Shown in pieces: positions 1 through 8,762 of a stretch of DNA of 64,000 nt. Origin of the DNA: Nostoc sp. 'Peltigera membranacea cyanobiont' 210A (GTDB lineage Bacteria > Cyanobacteriota > Cyanobacteriia > Cyanobacteriales > Nostocaceae); assembly GCF_002246015.1 (NCBI RefSeq), contig NZ_NOLJ01000002.1, forward strand, positions 279,902 to 343,901, read 5' to 3'. Both the position numbers and the translations under genes were made by a program. The number at the start of each line of letters is the position of its first letter. Position 1 is the stretch's first letter. The notes beneath the pieces were generated by a model. It was not told the DNA's origin, searched no databases, and saw nothing but the letters and a program-made list of their open reading frames with translations.

Positions 1-2
1 CA

Positions 3-647
3 GTGGGAACTACCGCTAAAGCTGTATTAGCAACAGCTGTATTTGGGGAAACTACTAAAGCAAAGAATAACAAAAATCAAGACGGAAACAAAAACGTATT
101 TGTTGTGCGATTGAAACAACCATTAAAATCTGTAGATGGTGCGATCGCTTTACCTGCTAACACCGAGTTATTAACTGAAGTTCGTTCTATTTCCCAACAG
201 GGTTTATTAAAGCTGGATGTAGTGAAAGTCATTGTGCAAAATAATCACACCCTCACAGAAAAAAGCTTACCGCAAAATGCTATGATTATTCGCGCTCCCC
301 AAGGTAAACCTTTAATAGCAAACCAATTTCCCAATCAAGGATCATCCATTGCTGGGATGGATGTAGGAGTATTTTTTTTAGGTGCTGCTGGTAAAGCAGG
401 AGAGTTATATAATCGTACTGATTCCCAAATTACTATAACTAGCAACAGCGCAGAATATACCACTAATAACTCTAGAGGCAACATTTTAGCAGGTTTGGTA
501 GAAGGCGGGATAAACACTATAGTTCCCAAAATTTCTCAGCGAAATCAACAGGCTATCTCTCAACTAAGGATGCAACGTACTAATATTTGGTTTTTGCACG
601 CAGGCAAAGATATTGAAATATATGTCAATCAAGCCATGCAGTTTTAG
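3..647 (+). CDS. VirB10/TrbI-like protein, C-terminal part (5' end outside window)
   Basis: The reading frame is open at the window edge, so this is the last 214 or so residues of a longer protein; the GTG at position 3 is probably not the start. The segment GTTAKAVLATAVFGE, followed by a block ending IALPANTELLTEV, then a hydrophobic glycine-rich stretch near FFLGAAGKAGELY and a C-terminal DIEIYVNQAMQF, follows the order of the TrbI/VirB10 C-terminal beta-barrel domain (GT-x-x-A-x-L entry motif, 'IPAGT' loop, small-residue helix, 'D-x-E-x-F-V-N' end). In that family the domain forms the channel linking inner and outer membrane in conjugative type IV secretion. No other conjugation gene is visible, so the family call is tentative and the function inferred. 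Confidence 0.5.
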   Translation: MGTTAKAVLATAVFGETTKAKNNKNQDGNKNVFVVRLKQPLKSVDGAIALPANTELLTEVRSISQQGLLKLDVVKVIVQNNHTLTEKSLPQNAMIIRAPQGKPLIANQFPNQGSSIAGMDVGVFFLGAAGKAGELYNRTDSQITITSNSAEYTTNNSRGNILAGLVEGGINTIVPKISQRNQQAISQLRMQRTNIWFLHAGKDIEIYVNQAMQF

Positions 648-784
648 ATTTTAGTATTAGAATTTTTGTCTTCTACAGCGACAATTCAAAAGCTACTTTC
701 AGATCCTAACTGTTTAATCAATAGACATGCCTTAAAATTGAAGAATAATTCAGAATTTAGCAGTCAAAATCAATACACTCTCTA

Positions 785-825
785 CAAGACGCTACGCATA
801 GCTTGCTTCTGGGCAGGAGTAGGCG
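785..825. repeat. Dispersed repeat-like segment (AGACGCTACGC family)
   Basis: The stretch starting AGACGCTACGCATAGCTTGC and running to GCAGGAGTAGGC is rich in the GACGCTACGC and AGCTTGCTTC words typical of small dispersed repeats in Nostoc-type genomes. It lies downstream of the VirB10-like gene in sequence with no convincing reading frame. Confidence 0.4.
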
Positions 826-1252
826 GACACGGTTTAGCTGCGCTTATCCGCTAGTCGTACAGAATTCAGAAGGAATTCTGTTTTGATAAGACAGGTCTAG
901 TATTTAGGTGACGCAAGTAGGAATCAAGAAATTTGAGATTCAAGCACAGTCCGTTTCCTACCCAGAAAGCATGGCAACAATCTCTTTACGCCCACTTTTT
1001 TTGGCAATATCTAAAGGAGTGTCTCCGTTCTTACTTTTGATGTCTAAGCGAGCACCTGCGTTTACCAGAAGCCTGACTCCTTCAATATTGTGCTGCCAAA
1101 CTGCATCGTGTAGGGCAGTATATCCGTTATAAGGACCCTGAGCATCTATATTAATCCCATATTCAATCAGAATTTTCATGACCTCTGGATGTCTCAAATA
1201 GGCAGAGGCATGGAGTGCAGTAGCCTTCATATTTGAGTCAACCGCGTGAATA

Positions 1253-2441
1253 AGCTATTCCACATTTAAGTTGCAATAGTAATATTACCCTTATTCTTAA
1301 TTTTTCTTCCCCATTTAATAATTAATTCTCCTTGATTTAACAGCTTATTAAGTAAATTTTTTAGTTCATCGACTGATTTAAATAACCTGTGGGCTACATA
1401 TTCTTTAGCTGAATGCCATACCAATTCTACTAAATTCATATCTGGGCTATATGCCGGCAGAAAATATAGTTGAATGTTTGGCAACTCTTTCTCAATTGCC
1501 TCTATAATTACTTTCTTTTTATGGTAACTAGCGTTATCCAGAATAATTAAAATTACTGGGCCATTCTCGGAAAAATTAGATTCTAGATTTCCTGCTAAAA
1601 CCCATTCTTTTTTCACAAATTCATTTAATTTTTTTAACTGCGCATAAAAAATTTCACCATTCCCTTTCTCAATGAAATAACACATTCTCTTGCTGTCGTG
1701 ATATCTTACTCCTCCCATTATATTTACACGCCCGCGACTCCTCTGACCTGTTACTTTTTTACTCGAACCTTTTTTGCTCCAATTTTTACGTCTAATTACC
1801 CTGAGACTAAAACCACTCTCATCCCAAAACCAGACTTGTAACCTTTCAGGGCAAGACTTTGAAGCTTCTAGATATCCAAGCAGTTTTTCTTTAAAGACCT
1901 CTCTTTTTATCGGATCTTGCTTATCCTCTAGACTGTATTTTGCCCAAAGGTAAGCATACTTTTTTTGCTTTAATATTCTCCTGACTTGTTCTCCGCTTAA
2001 CTTAATATCAGTTCTTTTGTCTAAATATGTAGCTAATCTTGCTGTTGTCCATCGTCCAAATTCATAGCCTAATTCACTTGGTTCTTTGTCAATAACTTCC
2101 ATTAATAATTCAATATATTCATTTGTTGCTTTCTGGTAATTTCCTTTTCTCCTGCCATCTTTTAGACTTTCTAAATTGTCTGGATCACCATGAACACACC
2201 AATATGCTACACTTCTACATGAACAGCCTAAAAATTCACTTATCTCCTGATAAGTTTTTCCATCATTCATCAGAAGTAACATCAATATTCTCTGTATAAA
2301 TTGAGAGCGATCGCTATCTTTTAAAGCTTTTTGTAAATTGTCTTTTTGAGATTGAGCTAGAAACCCTTTAGCAGGCATGATAACGCTATAGACACGGATA
2401 TATCTATTTTACCATTTATGCAATTTAAATGTGGAACAGCT
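1253..2441 (-). mobile_element. IS630-family insertion sequence, 1,189 bp, complete
   Basis: The ends form imperfect terminal inverted repeats of about 24 bp: AGCTATTCCACATTTAAG at 1253 matches the reverse complement of the segment ending AATGTGGAACAGCT at 2441. The element is bounded by TA on both sides (1251-1252 and 2442-2443), the target duplication expected of IS630/Tc1-mariner elements. It contains a single intact transposase gene on the minus strand and has landed inside an ankyrin gene whose frame is rebuilt by its removal. Confidence 0.92.
1266..2378 (-). CDS. IS630-family DDE transposase
   Basis: This 370-residue cut-and-paste transposase would act on the inverted repeats of the element that carries it. 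The N-terminal third has helix-turn-helix segments (around residues 40-60, YQEISEFLGCSCRSVAYW, and 100-140). The catalytic core shows the DDE triad of the family in its usual settings: D186 in FWDESGF, D281 in IILDNASYHKK, and E318 in LPAYSPDMNLVELVW. The length is typical for a single-frame IS630 transposase and no frameshift is present, so the element may still be active. The start at 2378 leaves about 60 bp to the right inverted repeat, the normal arrangement. Confidence 0.93.
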   Translation of the reverse strand: MPAKGFLAQSQKDNLQKALKDSDRSQFIQRILMLLLMNDGKTYQEISEFLGCSCRSVAYWCVHGDPDNLESLKDGRRKGNYQKATNEYIELLMEVIDKEPSELGYEFGRWTTARLATYLDKRTDIKLSGEQVRRILKQKKYAYLWAKYSLEDKQDPIKREVFKEKLLGYLEASKSCPERLQVWFWDESGFSLRVIRRKNWSKKGSSKKVTGQRSRGRVNIMGGVRYHDSKRMCYFIEKGNGEIFYAQLKKLNEFVKKEWVLAGNLESNFSENGPVILIILDNASYHKKKVIIEAIEKELPNIQLYFLPAYSPDMNLVELVWHSAKEYVAHRLFKSVDELKNLLNKLLNQGELIIKWGRKIKNKGNITIAT

Positions 2442-2879
2442 TATCAGCACCAGCGTCAAGGAGTAGTTTTACCATTTCTGATTGGCCATTAGCAGAACTG
2501 ACAAGCAAGAGGCTATTTCCACTACTGTCTGTTTGGTTAACGTTGACGCCAGTTTCAATGAATTTTTTAGCGTCTTTAAGGTTGTTATTAATTACCGCAG
2601 CTACTAAATTAGTACTCATATTTGTAGGATTAAAAACTTGAAGGCTGTTTATTAAACAACGAAAAGGGTAGGAATAAAGCAATGTCTAATGAGGAACTAC
2701 TTCACATTTATGCATTATTAAAATCATGCGTTATATGAAATAATAATACCTTGATACACCTCAATTTATATCTTTAGAACCATTGAAAAAAACTTTTGTG
2801 CATTGAAACCAATATTTTCAAGGAGCGATTTTTTCAATAAGAATGATTCAATAATTTTTATTTTGTAATTTCTATTATT

Positions 2880-3119
2880 TTAACTATACTTAGTATTGCT
2901 GCTAGGCTGATGGGAAAACTTCACTCTCACTATCTCTGCTTGTAATACTTCTTGTTTCTCGAATTTGATGAAGTTCATTAAGCTTTCAGCTTTTTCTTGA
3001 GTTGAACTTTCTAATTTCACTAAAGGCATTTCCAGCCAGCAGCTTCGGCAGAACCAGTACACCTGGTTATTACTAATATGTCGTAGAAGCCAATGGGAGC
3101 AGCAAGGACAATTTTTCAT
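2880..3119 (-). CDS. Small zinc-ribbon protein (79 aa)
   Basis: The protein begins MKNCPCCSHWLLRH and continues with VYWFCRSCWLEMP, so two knuckles (CPCC and CRSC) can form a single tetracysteine zinc site in the first 30 residues. The rest is a charged, probably helical tail (EKAESLMNFIKFEKQEV). The two-knuckle layout with a YWFC motif recurs in short cyanobacterial proteins of unknown function. There is no operon partner: the neighbours are the disrupted ankyrin gene and a 477-bp gap. A nucleic-acid or protein-binding role is a guess from the fold alone. Confidence 0.7.
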   Translation of the reverse strand: MKNCPCCSHWLLRHISNNQVYWFCRSCWLEMPLVKLESSTQEKAESLMNFIKFEKQEVLQAEIVRVKFSHQPSSNTKYS

Positions 3120-3596
3120 ATGATCTGCTGGTTGAGAGTTGATTTTTAACTGCTGATTGCTCTCAAGCTTTGATTAATTAAGGATTAAATCTGACGAGCA
3201 ATAGACTTATTGCAGAGCTTTGCGAAAGGATAAAGATTAAAAATTCAAGGAAAATTCGGTTTTCTTAACCATTTTTTTATTCTTTTGTTCCTAACTATTA
3301 TAAAAGGTAATTTTGCAAGAGGTTTAATAACCCAGTGGGGCATTGCTGAATTCAAGTATTAAATTTAAAAGTTCAATATTTTAAACTGTTTCATTTGCAC
3401 CTTTGCACGAAAATAAATTCATACTGAAAATCAGCAACGTCTCAATATGAGCAATTACCCCTTGCTGCTACAAGATTATTTGCAACGAATTTTAACTTGG
3501 TGAACTACACAACCTAACTGCTATCTAGATCGGCAATCAGCACAGAAATTATTTGATTTCATCTGAACGTCTAAGTTAGAAAAATCGAAAATGATT
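3120..3596. other. Intergenic, AT-rich, nothing recognised
   Basis: This 477-bp gap lies between the zinc-ribbon gene (promoter side) and the 3' end of the AraC-type gene. It has many stops in all frames and no clear inverted repeat, so it probably holds only the promoter region of the zinc-ribbon gene. Confidence 0.5.
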
Positions 3597-4271
3597 TTAA
3601 TACGATTCGCAAGTTGAAACTAAAGTTATGTGTATCAAACCATTGTCTATTTTTGCAACCGAACCATTTTCGCTTTTTAACATAAGTACTTCATTAGCAA
3701 CAGTACTCTTATTAAAAATTGCAGCAATTTCTTGGATACAGGCTTGCAATCGTTGAGCTTCTACAAAAGTTACAGTTGTCGATTCCTGGTTGATTAATTC
3801 GTTTGAGTTTGCCTTTTGTGGGACTCTTTGCCAACATGGGATGCTCTTACTCCGATGCGACCTTCGCCATGTTTGCGGGGTTGTATTGTGGAGGCGGAGA
3901 AATTGGCGACCGAAATGGCGTCTATCTAGATAGCCCACAGCTTCAGCAATCTGCTCTACCGACTGGTCTGTTTCGATAAGTAGACGGCGTGCCTCTACCA
4001 TACGACGCTCAACAATCCAACAGAGTACGGTTTTTCCAGTCTCTCGCCGTACAAGATCGGTGAGGTAGGCAGGGGATCGATTAACCGCCTCAGCCACCTC
4101 TCTAAGACTAATTGAATTATGATAATTTGTCTCAATAAATCGAAAAACATGGCTTAACAAAGGTTGGGACTGAAGGAAGAACTTTTCAAAACTTGTCAGT
4201 ATCGCTGTATTAATAGCGATGTTAACGTTATAAGAGTCAATGCCATTTAATAAGTAATTAGAGTCCATCAC
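3597..4271 (-). CDS. AraC-family transcriptional regulator
   Basis: The 224-residue protein has the double helix-turn-helix of AraC/XylS regulators at about residues 38-140: VFRFIETNYHNSISLREVAE, then SPAYLTDLVRRETGKT, then the second HTH EQIAEAVGYLDRRHFGRQF and the closing TPQTWRR. The N-terminal 37 residues are too short for a standard cupin sensor domain. The DNA-binding unit is followed by an unusual C-terminal tail of about 80 residues (with TVTFVEAQRLQACIQEIAAIF), so the effector region, if any, is C-terminal. It lies 169 bp downstream of the same-strand NTF2-like gene, which makes that gene a plausible but unproven target. Confidence 0.88.
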   Translation of the reverse strand: MMDSNYLLNGIDSYNVNIAINTAILTSFEKFFLQSQPLLSHVFRFIETNYHNSISLREVAEAVNRSPAYLTDLVRRETGKTVLCWIVERRMVEARRLLIETDQSVEQIAEAVGYLDRRHFGRQFLRLHNTTPQTWRRSHRSKSIPCWQRVPQKANSNELINQESTTVTFVEAQRLQACIQEIAAIFNKSTVANEVLMLKSENGSVAKIDNGLIHITLVSTCESY

Positions 4272-4440
4272 TTTAGCCTCATTTATTGTATTAAATACAC
4301 TTGGGTTTCATCTCAGATGATCTGAACTTGAGTAGAGTTTAAACGTTTCTCATTTGATGTCAGGTCTCAGTTAACCTCCAAAAAATAATTTATTTAATGT
4401 TATAGTTTTCCCTCATTCATTTATAAATTTTCACTGATAA

Positions 4441-5016
4441 CTAATTTGGTGAACGCCTGATCCAATACAGCAATTCATCAGATGCATGAACGTCGCGATA
4501 AAAGCTAAGTTGCTCGCATTTGAAGTAGCATGCACCTCGATGTCCACGTCGAAGCAAAGTTTCGTTTCCCTTGGCGATGACTTCGTTCGTTTCATCATCG
4601 AAACAGTTCCATTCAGAGTAGATAACTTCACCATTGAACATAATAATTGGCCAAGCTATTGTTACACTTGGTTGAGCAAGAATTGCCCAACGATTTACTT
4701 CTCTATTTGTTGCTGCGGTTCTACCATAAAAAGGTCCATCAGCACAGAAATATACAAGATTATTGGCATACTCACCTGCTAAAATGTCTCCCCGTCCTTG
4801 TCGTAGTGCTTCACAGTGGGTTGGCCACCAATGTTTATTTTCCTGTTCTACTTGCTCTAAGCTGTATTCTAGAGTTGTTTCAGGTAAAGTATCATTACGT
4901 AGAGAAAGATATATCTCTGCGTTTCTGAGTAGTTTTACTGCTAGTTCATTAGAAACCAGCTCCGGCTTGGAGTAATCTACTAACAGCTCATTGTAGTAGT
5001 TAGTTCGCTTCGTCAT
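4441..5016 (-). CDS. NTF2-like/SnoaL-like domain protein
   Basis: The 191-residue protein has an N-terminal helical segment and then a cone-shaped NTF2-like domain from about residue 75, recognisable from the order LAGEYANNLVYFCADGPFYGR, REVNRWAILAQP, a hydrophobic strand IAWPIIMFNGEVIYSEW and the final strand segment GACYFKCEQLSFYRDV. Members of this fold are small cyclases, isomerases, hydrolases or ligand binders. The catalytic residues cannot be assigned by eye, so no reaction is proposed. It is transcribed towards the AraC-type gene and may be co-regulated with it. Confidence 0.6.
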   Translation of the reverse strand: MTKRTNYYNELLVDYSKPELVSNELAVKLLRNAEIYLSLRNDTLPETTLEYSLEQVEQENKHWWPTHCEALRQGRGDILAGEYANNLVYFCADGPFYGRTAATNREVNRWAILAQPSVTIAWPIIMFNGEVIYSEWNCFDDETNEVIAKGNETLLRRGHRGACYFKCEQLSFYRDVHASDELLYWIRRSPN

Positions 5017-5546
5017 TTTAAGCCTCTACAATCTGCAACCAATTTTCTTTGTGTATGCGCTTAATCATAAATGCCTATAATTCTTGTTTGATGAAACCTT
5101 GGACAACCCAGTTTTCTGTATAATCTCATGTGGAATCAGTATTAGCGTGGGGTAGTTTTCATAAAACTAGTTGTCAAACTGACGACTGAGGGAGACGTTA
5201 AAGAGTAGAAAGCGAATACCTTTGTTACCTTATTGTGCGGCATCTAATTTTTTAGATGCCCTTAATACTAAATCCATGTGTAACAAGGCTTGAAACTGAA
5301 AAATCATGAGAAAATTCACCAGGTTGAAAGGACTGGTAATAAAAAAATAAACATGGATAAACAAAATTTATAGAAAGTTTTAACTGTTTTTCTGGAATCG
5401 CTATTATAATGTTTATTCTTAGACATAATATGCTGTTAAAAAACATATTAAGTTTCTGCTAAGGGTATGCTCCTTACTAAAAAGGAATCGGAAAGCAAAA
5501 CCGTTGTTGTCCAGAATATGTATATATAGCAGCCAGCAAAATTAGA

Positions 5547-5636
5547 GGGGAAACCCCCTGTGCATGAATCGGGGGATATAACCGAGTAAGTTAGTGTTAG
5601 GAGGCCTTGAGAGTGAGTAATTCTCTCAAAGGCTTT
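5547..5636. other. Cluster of stem-loops, possible structured RNA or element end
   Basis: GGGG at 5547-5550 can pair with CCCC at 5554-5557, while CCCCC at 5554-5558 can instead pair with GGGGG at 5571-5575, giving two mutually exclusive hairpins. About 30 bp on, GCCTTGAGAG pairs with CTCTCAAAGGC with one bulge. The arrangement resembles an attenuator or the end of a decayed mobile element; the strand is not determined. Confidence 0.25.
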
Positions 5637-7176
5637 GCGTATAATTATCCATTTCAACATTGGTTTTAGCTAGTTAAGATAGAAAACTTAAGCGGAAAAG
5701 TTTGTGTTTTTCAGGTGGATTTTAGGCAAAGTTCCAACTGAAGCGGTTTTTAGCCAACAGTAAATGTAAATAACAGGTTTTACTAACTTTGCTAAAATTT
5801 GCATATTGTACCATTCTTAAGCAATCGGTTATTTAGGTAATTTGCACAGGTATAATGTCTAAATTTTTTGTTAATAGGGTTGAACATTACTAACTCTCCT
5901 AAAAAACAGAAATGTTTCCTTACATCCATTACGAGCGATCGCGTGTAAACAGCTTTTATTACTCTCATGAGAGTATAATCAATGTACTGTCCGCTTAACA
6001 GGGGTATTTGATTGGCTTTAAGAACGGCTACCTCCACTATCACTGTGGTAGATCGGTACATCAAAGAGCGCTAAGTAATTTTGTGGCCAGTTGAGGGTTT
6101 AAATTTAAACTCACAGAGAAGTCGGAGACACTGGACGTAACTTGCTTCCCGTTCGCCCCTAAGTCTCTCTCTTAGGGAAGGGTACGGTGGGGATAGAAAG
6201 TAAGCTTAAGGGGACGCACAGTCTTACCAAATTTAATTCGCTAAGAACTTATGCAAAGCTGCACTAAGATGTTATCCTTTGCCAAACCAGTTTTTACAGA
6301 TGTACGTTTTTGAAAAATAAAATCGCCCTATTGCTCAGGTATCAAGCTTTTTAGGCTAAATAGTACATTTGTCTGTGCAACTTTAAATTTGAAGGGGAGA
6401 ATGTCACAGGAAAAAAAGAACTTATCTTTATCTTAAGTTTCTTATCTTGAGTTGCAAAAGTTTTGTAAAGTTAGCAAACTTAACTGCAACAGGCATCAGT
6501 CAACCAACCACATAAATGAAGGTGCGTAAGATGAGTAATTAGCAATGCTGCGAAACTTTAGATTCGTATACATTGCCTCTGGACAAACTCCTTCAGTTGC
6601 AGATTGAGTCTGCTAACGAACGGTTTTGACTACCAGCAAGGCACTTTGGCAGGATACGAGATGCAGGAGTATTTACTTCTAATTCTCTCGCCACTAAGTG
6701 GAATACCTCTATGATAGAGGTTTGCAATAGGGAAGACAGATGACAACGCCCATGCTTTGCTTCTTTCACCAGCACTGCAACTAAAGGGCAGTTTGGACTT
6801 TGTTTGACACTATCCGATCGAAATAATCGTTGCTTCTAATTAAATGTGCAGGATGGTAATGAAACACATCCTGTATGCAATTGATTTGTTAGTCATAACA
6901 TAAAAGCTTCCTGTTAGTTTCCCTAAGCCTTATACACGAATGAAGCCGTTTATCAATCAGGTTTCTGTCAATACATAAGTCCTAAGGATATGGTATTTTA
7001 TCGCCATCTAAGTCATCTTTAACTACCTCTTTTGTTACGAATTTCCAGCGAAACTCACAATTGGACATTGCGTTTCTCAAAGAAAGTCAGCAAATTCCCA
7101 TATCTTGATAGCCAAGGCGGTGCTCAAGATGCTGGAAGACATAGAAATGCAATATGCATTTGGTATTTCGGTAGGT

Positions 7177-7209
7177 GCGATGGCGTAACCGCCCACCGTA
7201 GGCGATCGC
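7177..7209. repeat. Small dispersed palindromic repeat
   Basis: The segment GCGATGGCGTAACCGCCCAC, ending TAGGCGATCGC, belongs to the same GCGAT...GCGGGCTACGC...GC family found at 22143, 35336 and 55314 in this window. Its two ends are imperfect inverted copies. It lies upstream of the diiron oxidase cassette. Confidence 0.55.
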
Positions 7210-7348
7210 ATTCCTCTAGCATTCCAATACCACAAGCTGTAACACAGTTCAATTTACTTACTTGACTGGCAATTTTTTGGAATTGTCGCTTAATAACGCC
7301 TCAAATAGCTCAACCCATTGTAATGTCTACACTTTAACCATCGGAAAA

Positions 7349-7450
7349 ATGCTTGCTGTGCTGGTTTTTATGGGTTATTTAGCTTATTTAGCAACAACTC
7401 TATTATTGCCACGAGTGACTTGCCCCAATTCTGTAACAAATGTAAGTTAG
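7349..7450 (+). CDS. Possible 33-aa single-pass membrane peptide
   Basis: An ATG at 7349 opens a short frame that begins MLAVLVFMGYLAYLATTLLL, a strongly hydrophobic segment of membrane-spanning length, and ends with a polar tail. It stops 10 bp before the diiron oxidase start. No strong ribosome site is visible and the peptide is not recognised. The frame remains open upstream to a TTG at 7262. It could be a translated leader of the cassette or chance. Confidence 0.25.
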   Translation: MLAVLVFMGYLAYLATTLLLPRVTCPNSVTNVS

Positions 7451-7460
7451 GAAACGAACT

Positions 7461-8309
7461 ATGCGTAATGACTTGTTAATTAATACTGAATCACCGTGTT
7501 TCGTGCCTGACGAAACAGCGATCAAGACTGCTAACTACACTCAAAGGCATCGATCCAGTTCTGCAAAAGGTAGCGATCGCTCCGTCTCAAATATAAGTGA
7601 TGCAGAGAGGATAGCTCAAACTCAGAAGCTTTTAGATAGAGCGATCGCCTATGCTTGGCACACAGTCAAGAGCGATCGTAAGCCACCAAAACTAACCCGC
7701 ATCCGCTGGGTATGGCAACTCGCAGCTCTCTACCATCTGACCCACTCCACTGTGCCATTGATGGAAGAAGCAGCTCAACGCTTCTCCACAGCAGGTCACA
7801 GGTGTTTAGCGCAGTGGGCTGCACAGAAAGCCCGTGAGGAGCGAGGTCACGATCAACTTGCCTTGCTCGATATTCAGGCGATGGGATATGAAGCTGAGGC
7901 TGTGGTGGAAGCACTCGTTCCTCCAGTTGCGAAGACTTTGTTAGATTACTTCACTCGGAGTGTACAGACTTCGTATCCAATCAGTTGTGTTGGCTATTCC
8001 TACACAATGGAACGCCTAGCGATGGGCATTGATGAAAATTATATCCAGGCAGTCGAGGCTTTACTTCCATCGAATATCCAAGCCACCCGCTGTTTGCGCG
8101 TACATAGTAGTGTGGGTAGCGACGTGGAGCATGTTGACAAGACGATTGAGATGCTTGCAGGGCTTACTGAGGAGCGTGCTTGCGTGGCTATTGCTTGTTA
8201 CGATACTGCACTGCTGTATTTCAGATCCCCTAATGAGGGCTATATGTCAGAGGAGGAACTTCAAAATGTGTTGAAACCCCTAAAATCACATACACACGCT
8301 TGTGGGTGA
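7461..8309 (+). CDS. Heme-oxygenase-like diiron oxidase (HDO/TENA-PqqC fold)
   Basis: The 282-residue protein has a low-complexity N-terminal 50 residues and then an all-helical core. Likely iron ligands appear in the expected order: E102/E103 in PLMEEAAQRF, EERGH with E127 and H130, E184 in a later helix, and D221 and H224 in GSDVEHVDK, with H215 just before. This carboxylate/histidine pattern is that of the heme-oxygenase-like diiron oxidases (UndA, BesC and SznF are known members), which activate oxygen to cleave or hydroxylate amino acids, fatty acids or peptide side chains. The substrate is unknown. It is followed by a Thr-rich peptide gene and a 2OG-type dioxygenase on the same strand, suggesting a tailoring pathway. 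The start at 7461 is preceded by a weak AGGAAA ribosome site. Confidence 0.75.
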   Translation: MRNDLLINTESPCFVPDETAIKTANYTQRHRSSSAKGSDRSVSNISDAERIAQTQKLLDRAIAYAWHTVKSDRKPPKLTRIRWVWQLAALYHLTHSTVPLMEEAAQRFSTAGHRCLAQWAAQKAREERGHDQLALLDIQAMGYEAEAVVEALVPPVAKTLLDYFTRSVQTSYPISCVGYSYTMERLAMGIDENYIQAVEALLPSNIQATRCLRVHSSVGSDVEHVDKTIEMLAGLTEERACVAIACYDTALLYFRSPNEGYMSEEELQNVLKPLKSHTHACG

Positions 8310-8390
8310 GATATGAGATTGTTATGCACTTACGAAATGACCTGGAGCACGCTTAACCATACTGTCCGAGAAAACTATAAGGAGAAGACA

Positions 8391-8591
8391 ATGACAACTA
8401 CAACTACAACTACAGCTACAACTAATACAAGTATCCAACAAGAACCTTTGTGGCAAAATTCAACCAACTGCTTTATTGAAAATAATGTTGAAGTCTTGCT
8501 CAAGATTTTGGATGACATCGATATTGATTTGGATAGCATTTTAGTCGATGAATTCGAGCCAGGATTGCTAACTGAGTTAGTAGGTTTCTGA
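8391..8591 (+). CDS. Thr-rich, acidic 66-aa peptide between two oxidase genes
   Basis: The start at ATG 8391 is set by a good ribosome site (AAGGAG at 8379-8384). The peptide opens with a run of seven threonines (MTTTTTTTATTNTS), has one cysteine (NCFIENN) and then an amphipathic, very acidic block LLKILDDIDIDLDSILVDEF, ending LLTELVGF. No signal peptide is present. Its size, its position between a diiron oxidase and a Fe(II)/2OG oxygenase, and its leader-like helical acidic segment make a ribosomally made, modified peptide precursor a reasonable hypothesis. It could also be a small accessory or carrier protein. I do not recognise a named family. Confidence 0.6.
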   Translation: MTTTTTTTATTNTSIQQEPLWQNSTNCFIENNVEVLLKILDDIDIDLDSILVDEFEPGLLTELVGF

Positions 8592-8762
8592 TAGCTGATA
8601 GATTCGGCTTTTCTATCGGCTCAGGCTTGATCTAACTGAAGTTCCTTCTAAGCAGGAACTTCAGAGGAACTCAAGCTACTTTAGAACAATTTTGGTCTTT
8701 GAAACCAGAAATGAGCAAAAGCTCAGTTGCTCAGTTCGATACTAACTTCAAACAAAACAGAA

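Larger units (their letters stand above)
958..2619 (-). pseudogene. Ankyrin-repeat protein gene, split by an IS630-family element
   Basis: The 5' half (2619 down to 2444) begins MSTNLVAAVINNN and ends in the ankyrin phrase LLLDAGAD. The 3' half (1250 down to 958) resumes within the next repeat and ends KEIVAMLSG. Removing 1253-2441 plus one copy of the TA duplication restores one frame across the join, LLDAGAD-IHAVDSN-MKATALHASAY, an ideal ankyrin helix-turn-helix. The rebuilt protein is about 155 residues with four to five ankyrin units, presumably a protein-binding scaffold; no partner is evident. As it stands the 5' half runs a few codons into the IS and stops (KLFHI), and the 3' half has an internal ATG but no evident ribosome site, so the gene is probably dead. 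Confidence 0.85.
5017..7348. other. Long region (2.3 kb) without a convincing gene
   Basis: Only short frames occur here (60-90 codons, both strands) and none shows a recognisable domain, a good ribosome site or consistent composition. The stretch contains a cluster of hairpins at 5547-5636, a CGCCCCTAAGTCTCTCTCTT-type segment near 6154, and a dispersed palindromic repeat at 7177-7209. It may be decayed coding sequence or hold small RNAs. Confidence 0.5.

Noticed and set aside
666..854. A 62-codon frame after the VirB10-like gene
   Set aside because: Half of it is dispersed-repeat sequence and it has a TTG start with no ribosome site.
5792..6064. A 90-codon minus-strand frame in the gene-poor region
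   Set aside because: Composition is not protein-like, no family is recognised and no ribosome site is seen.
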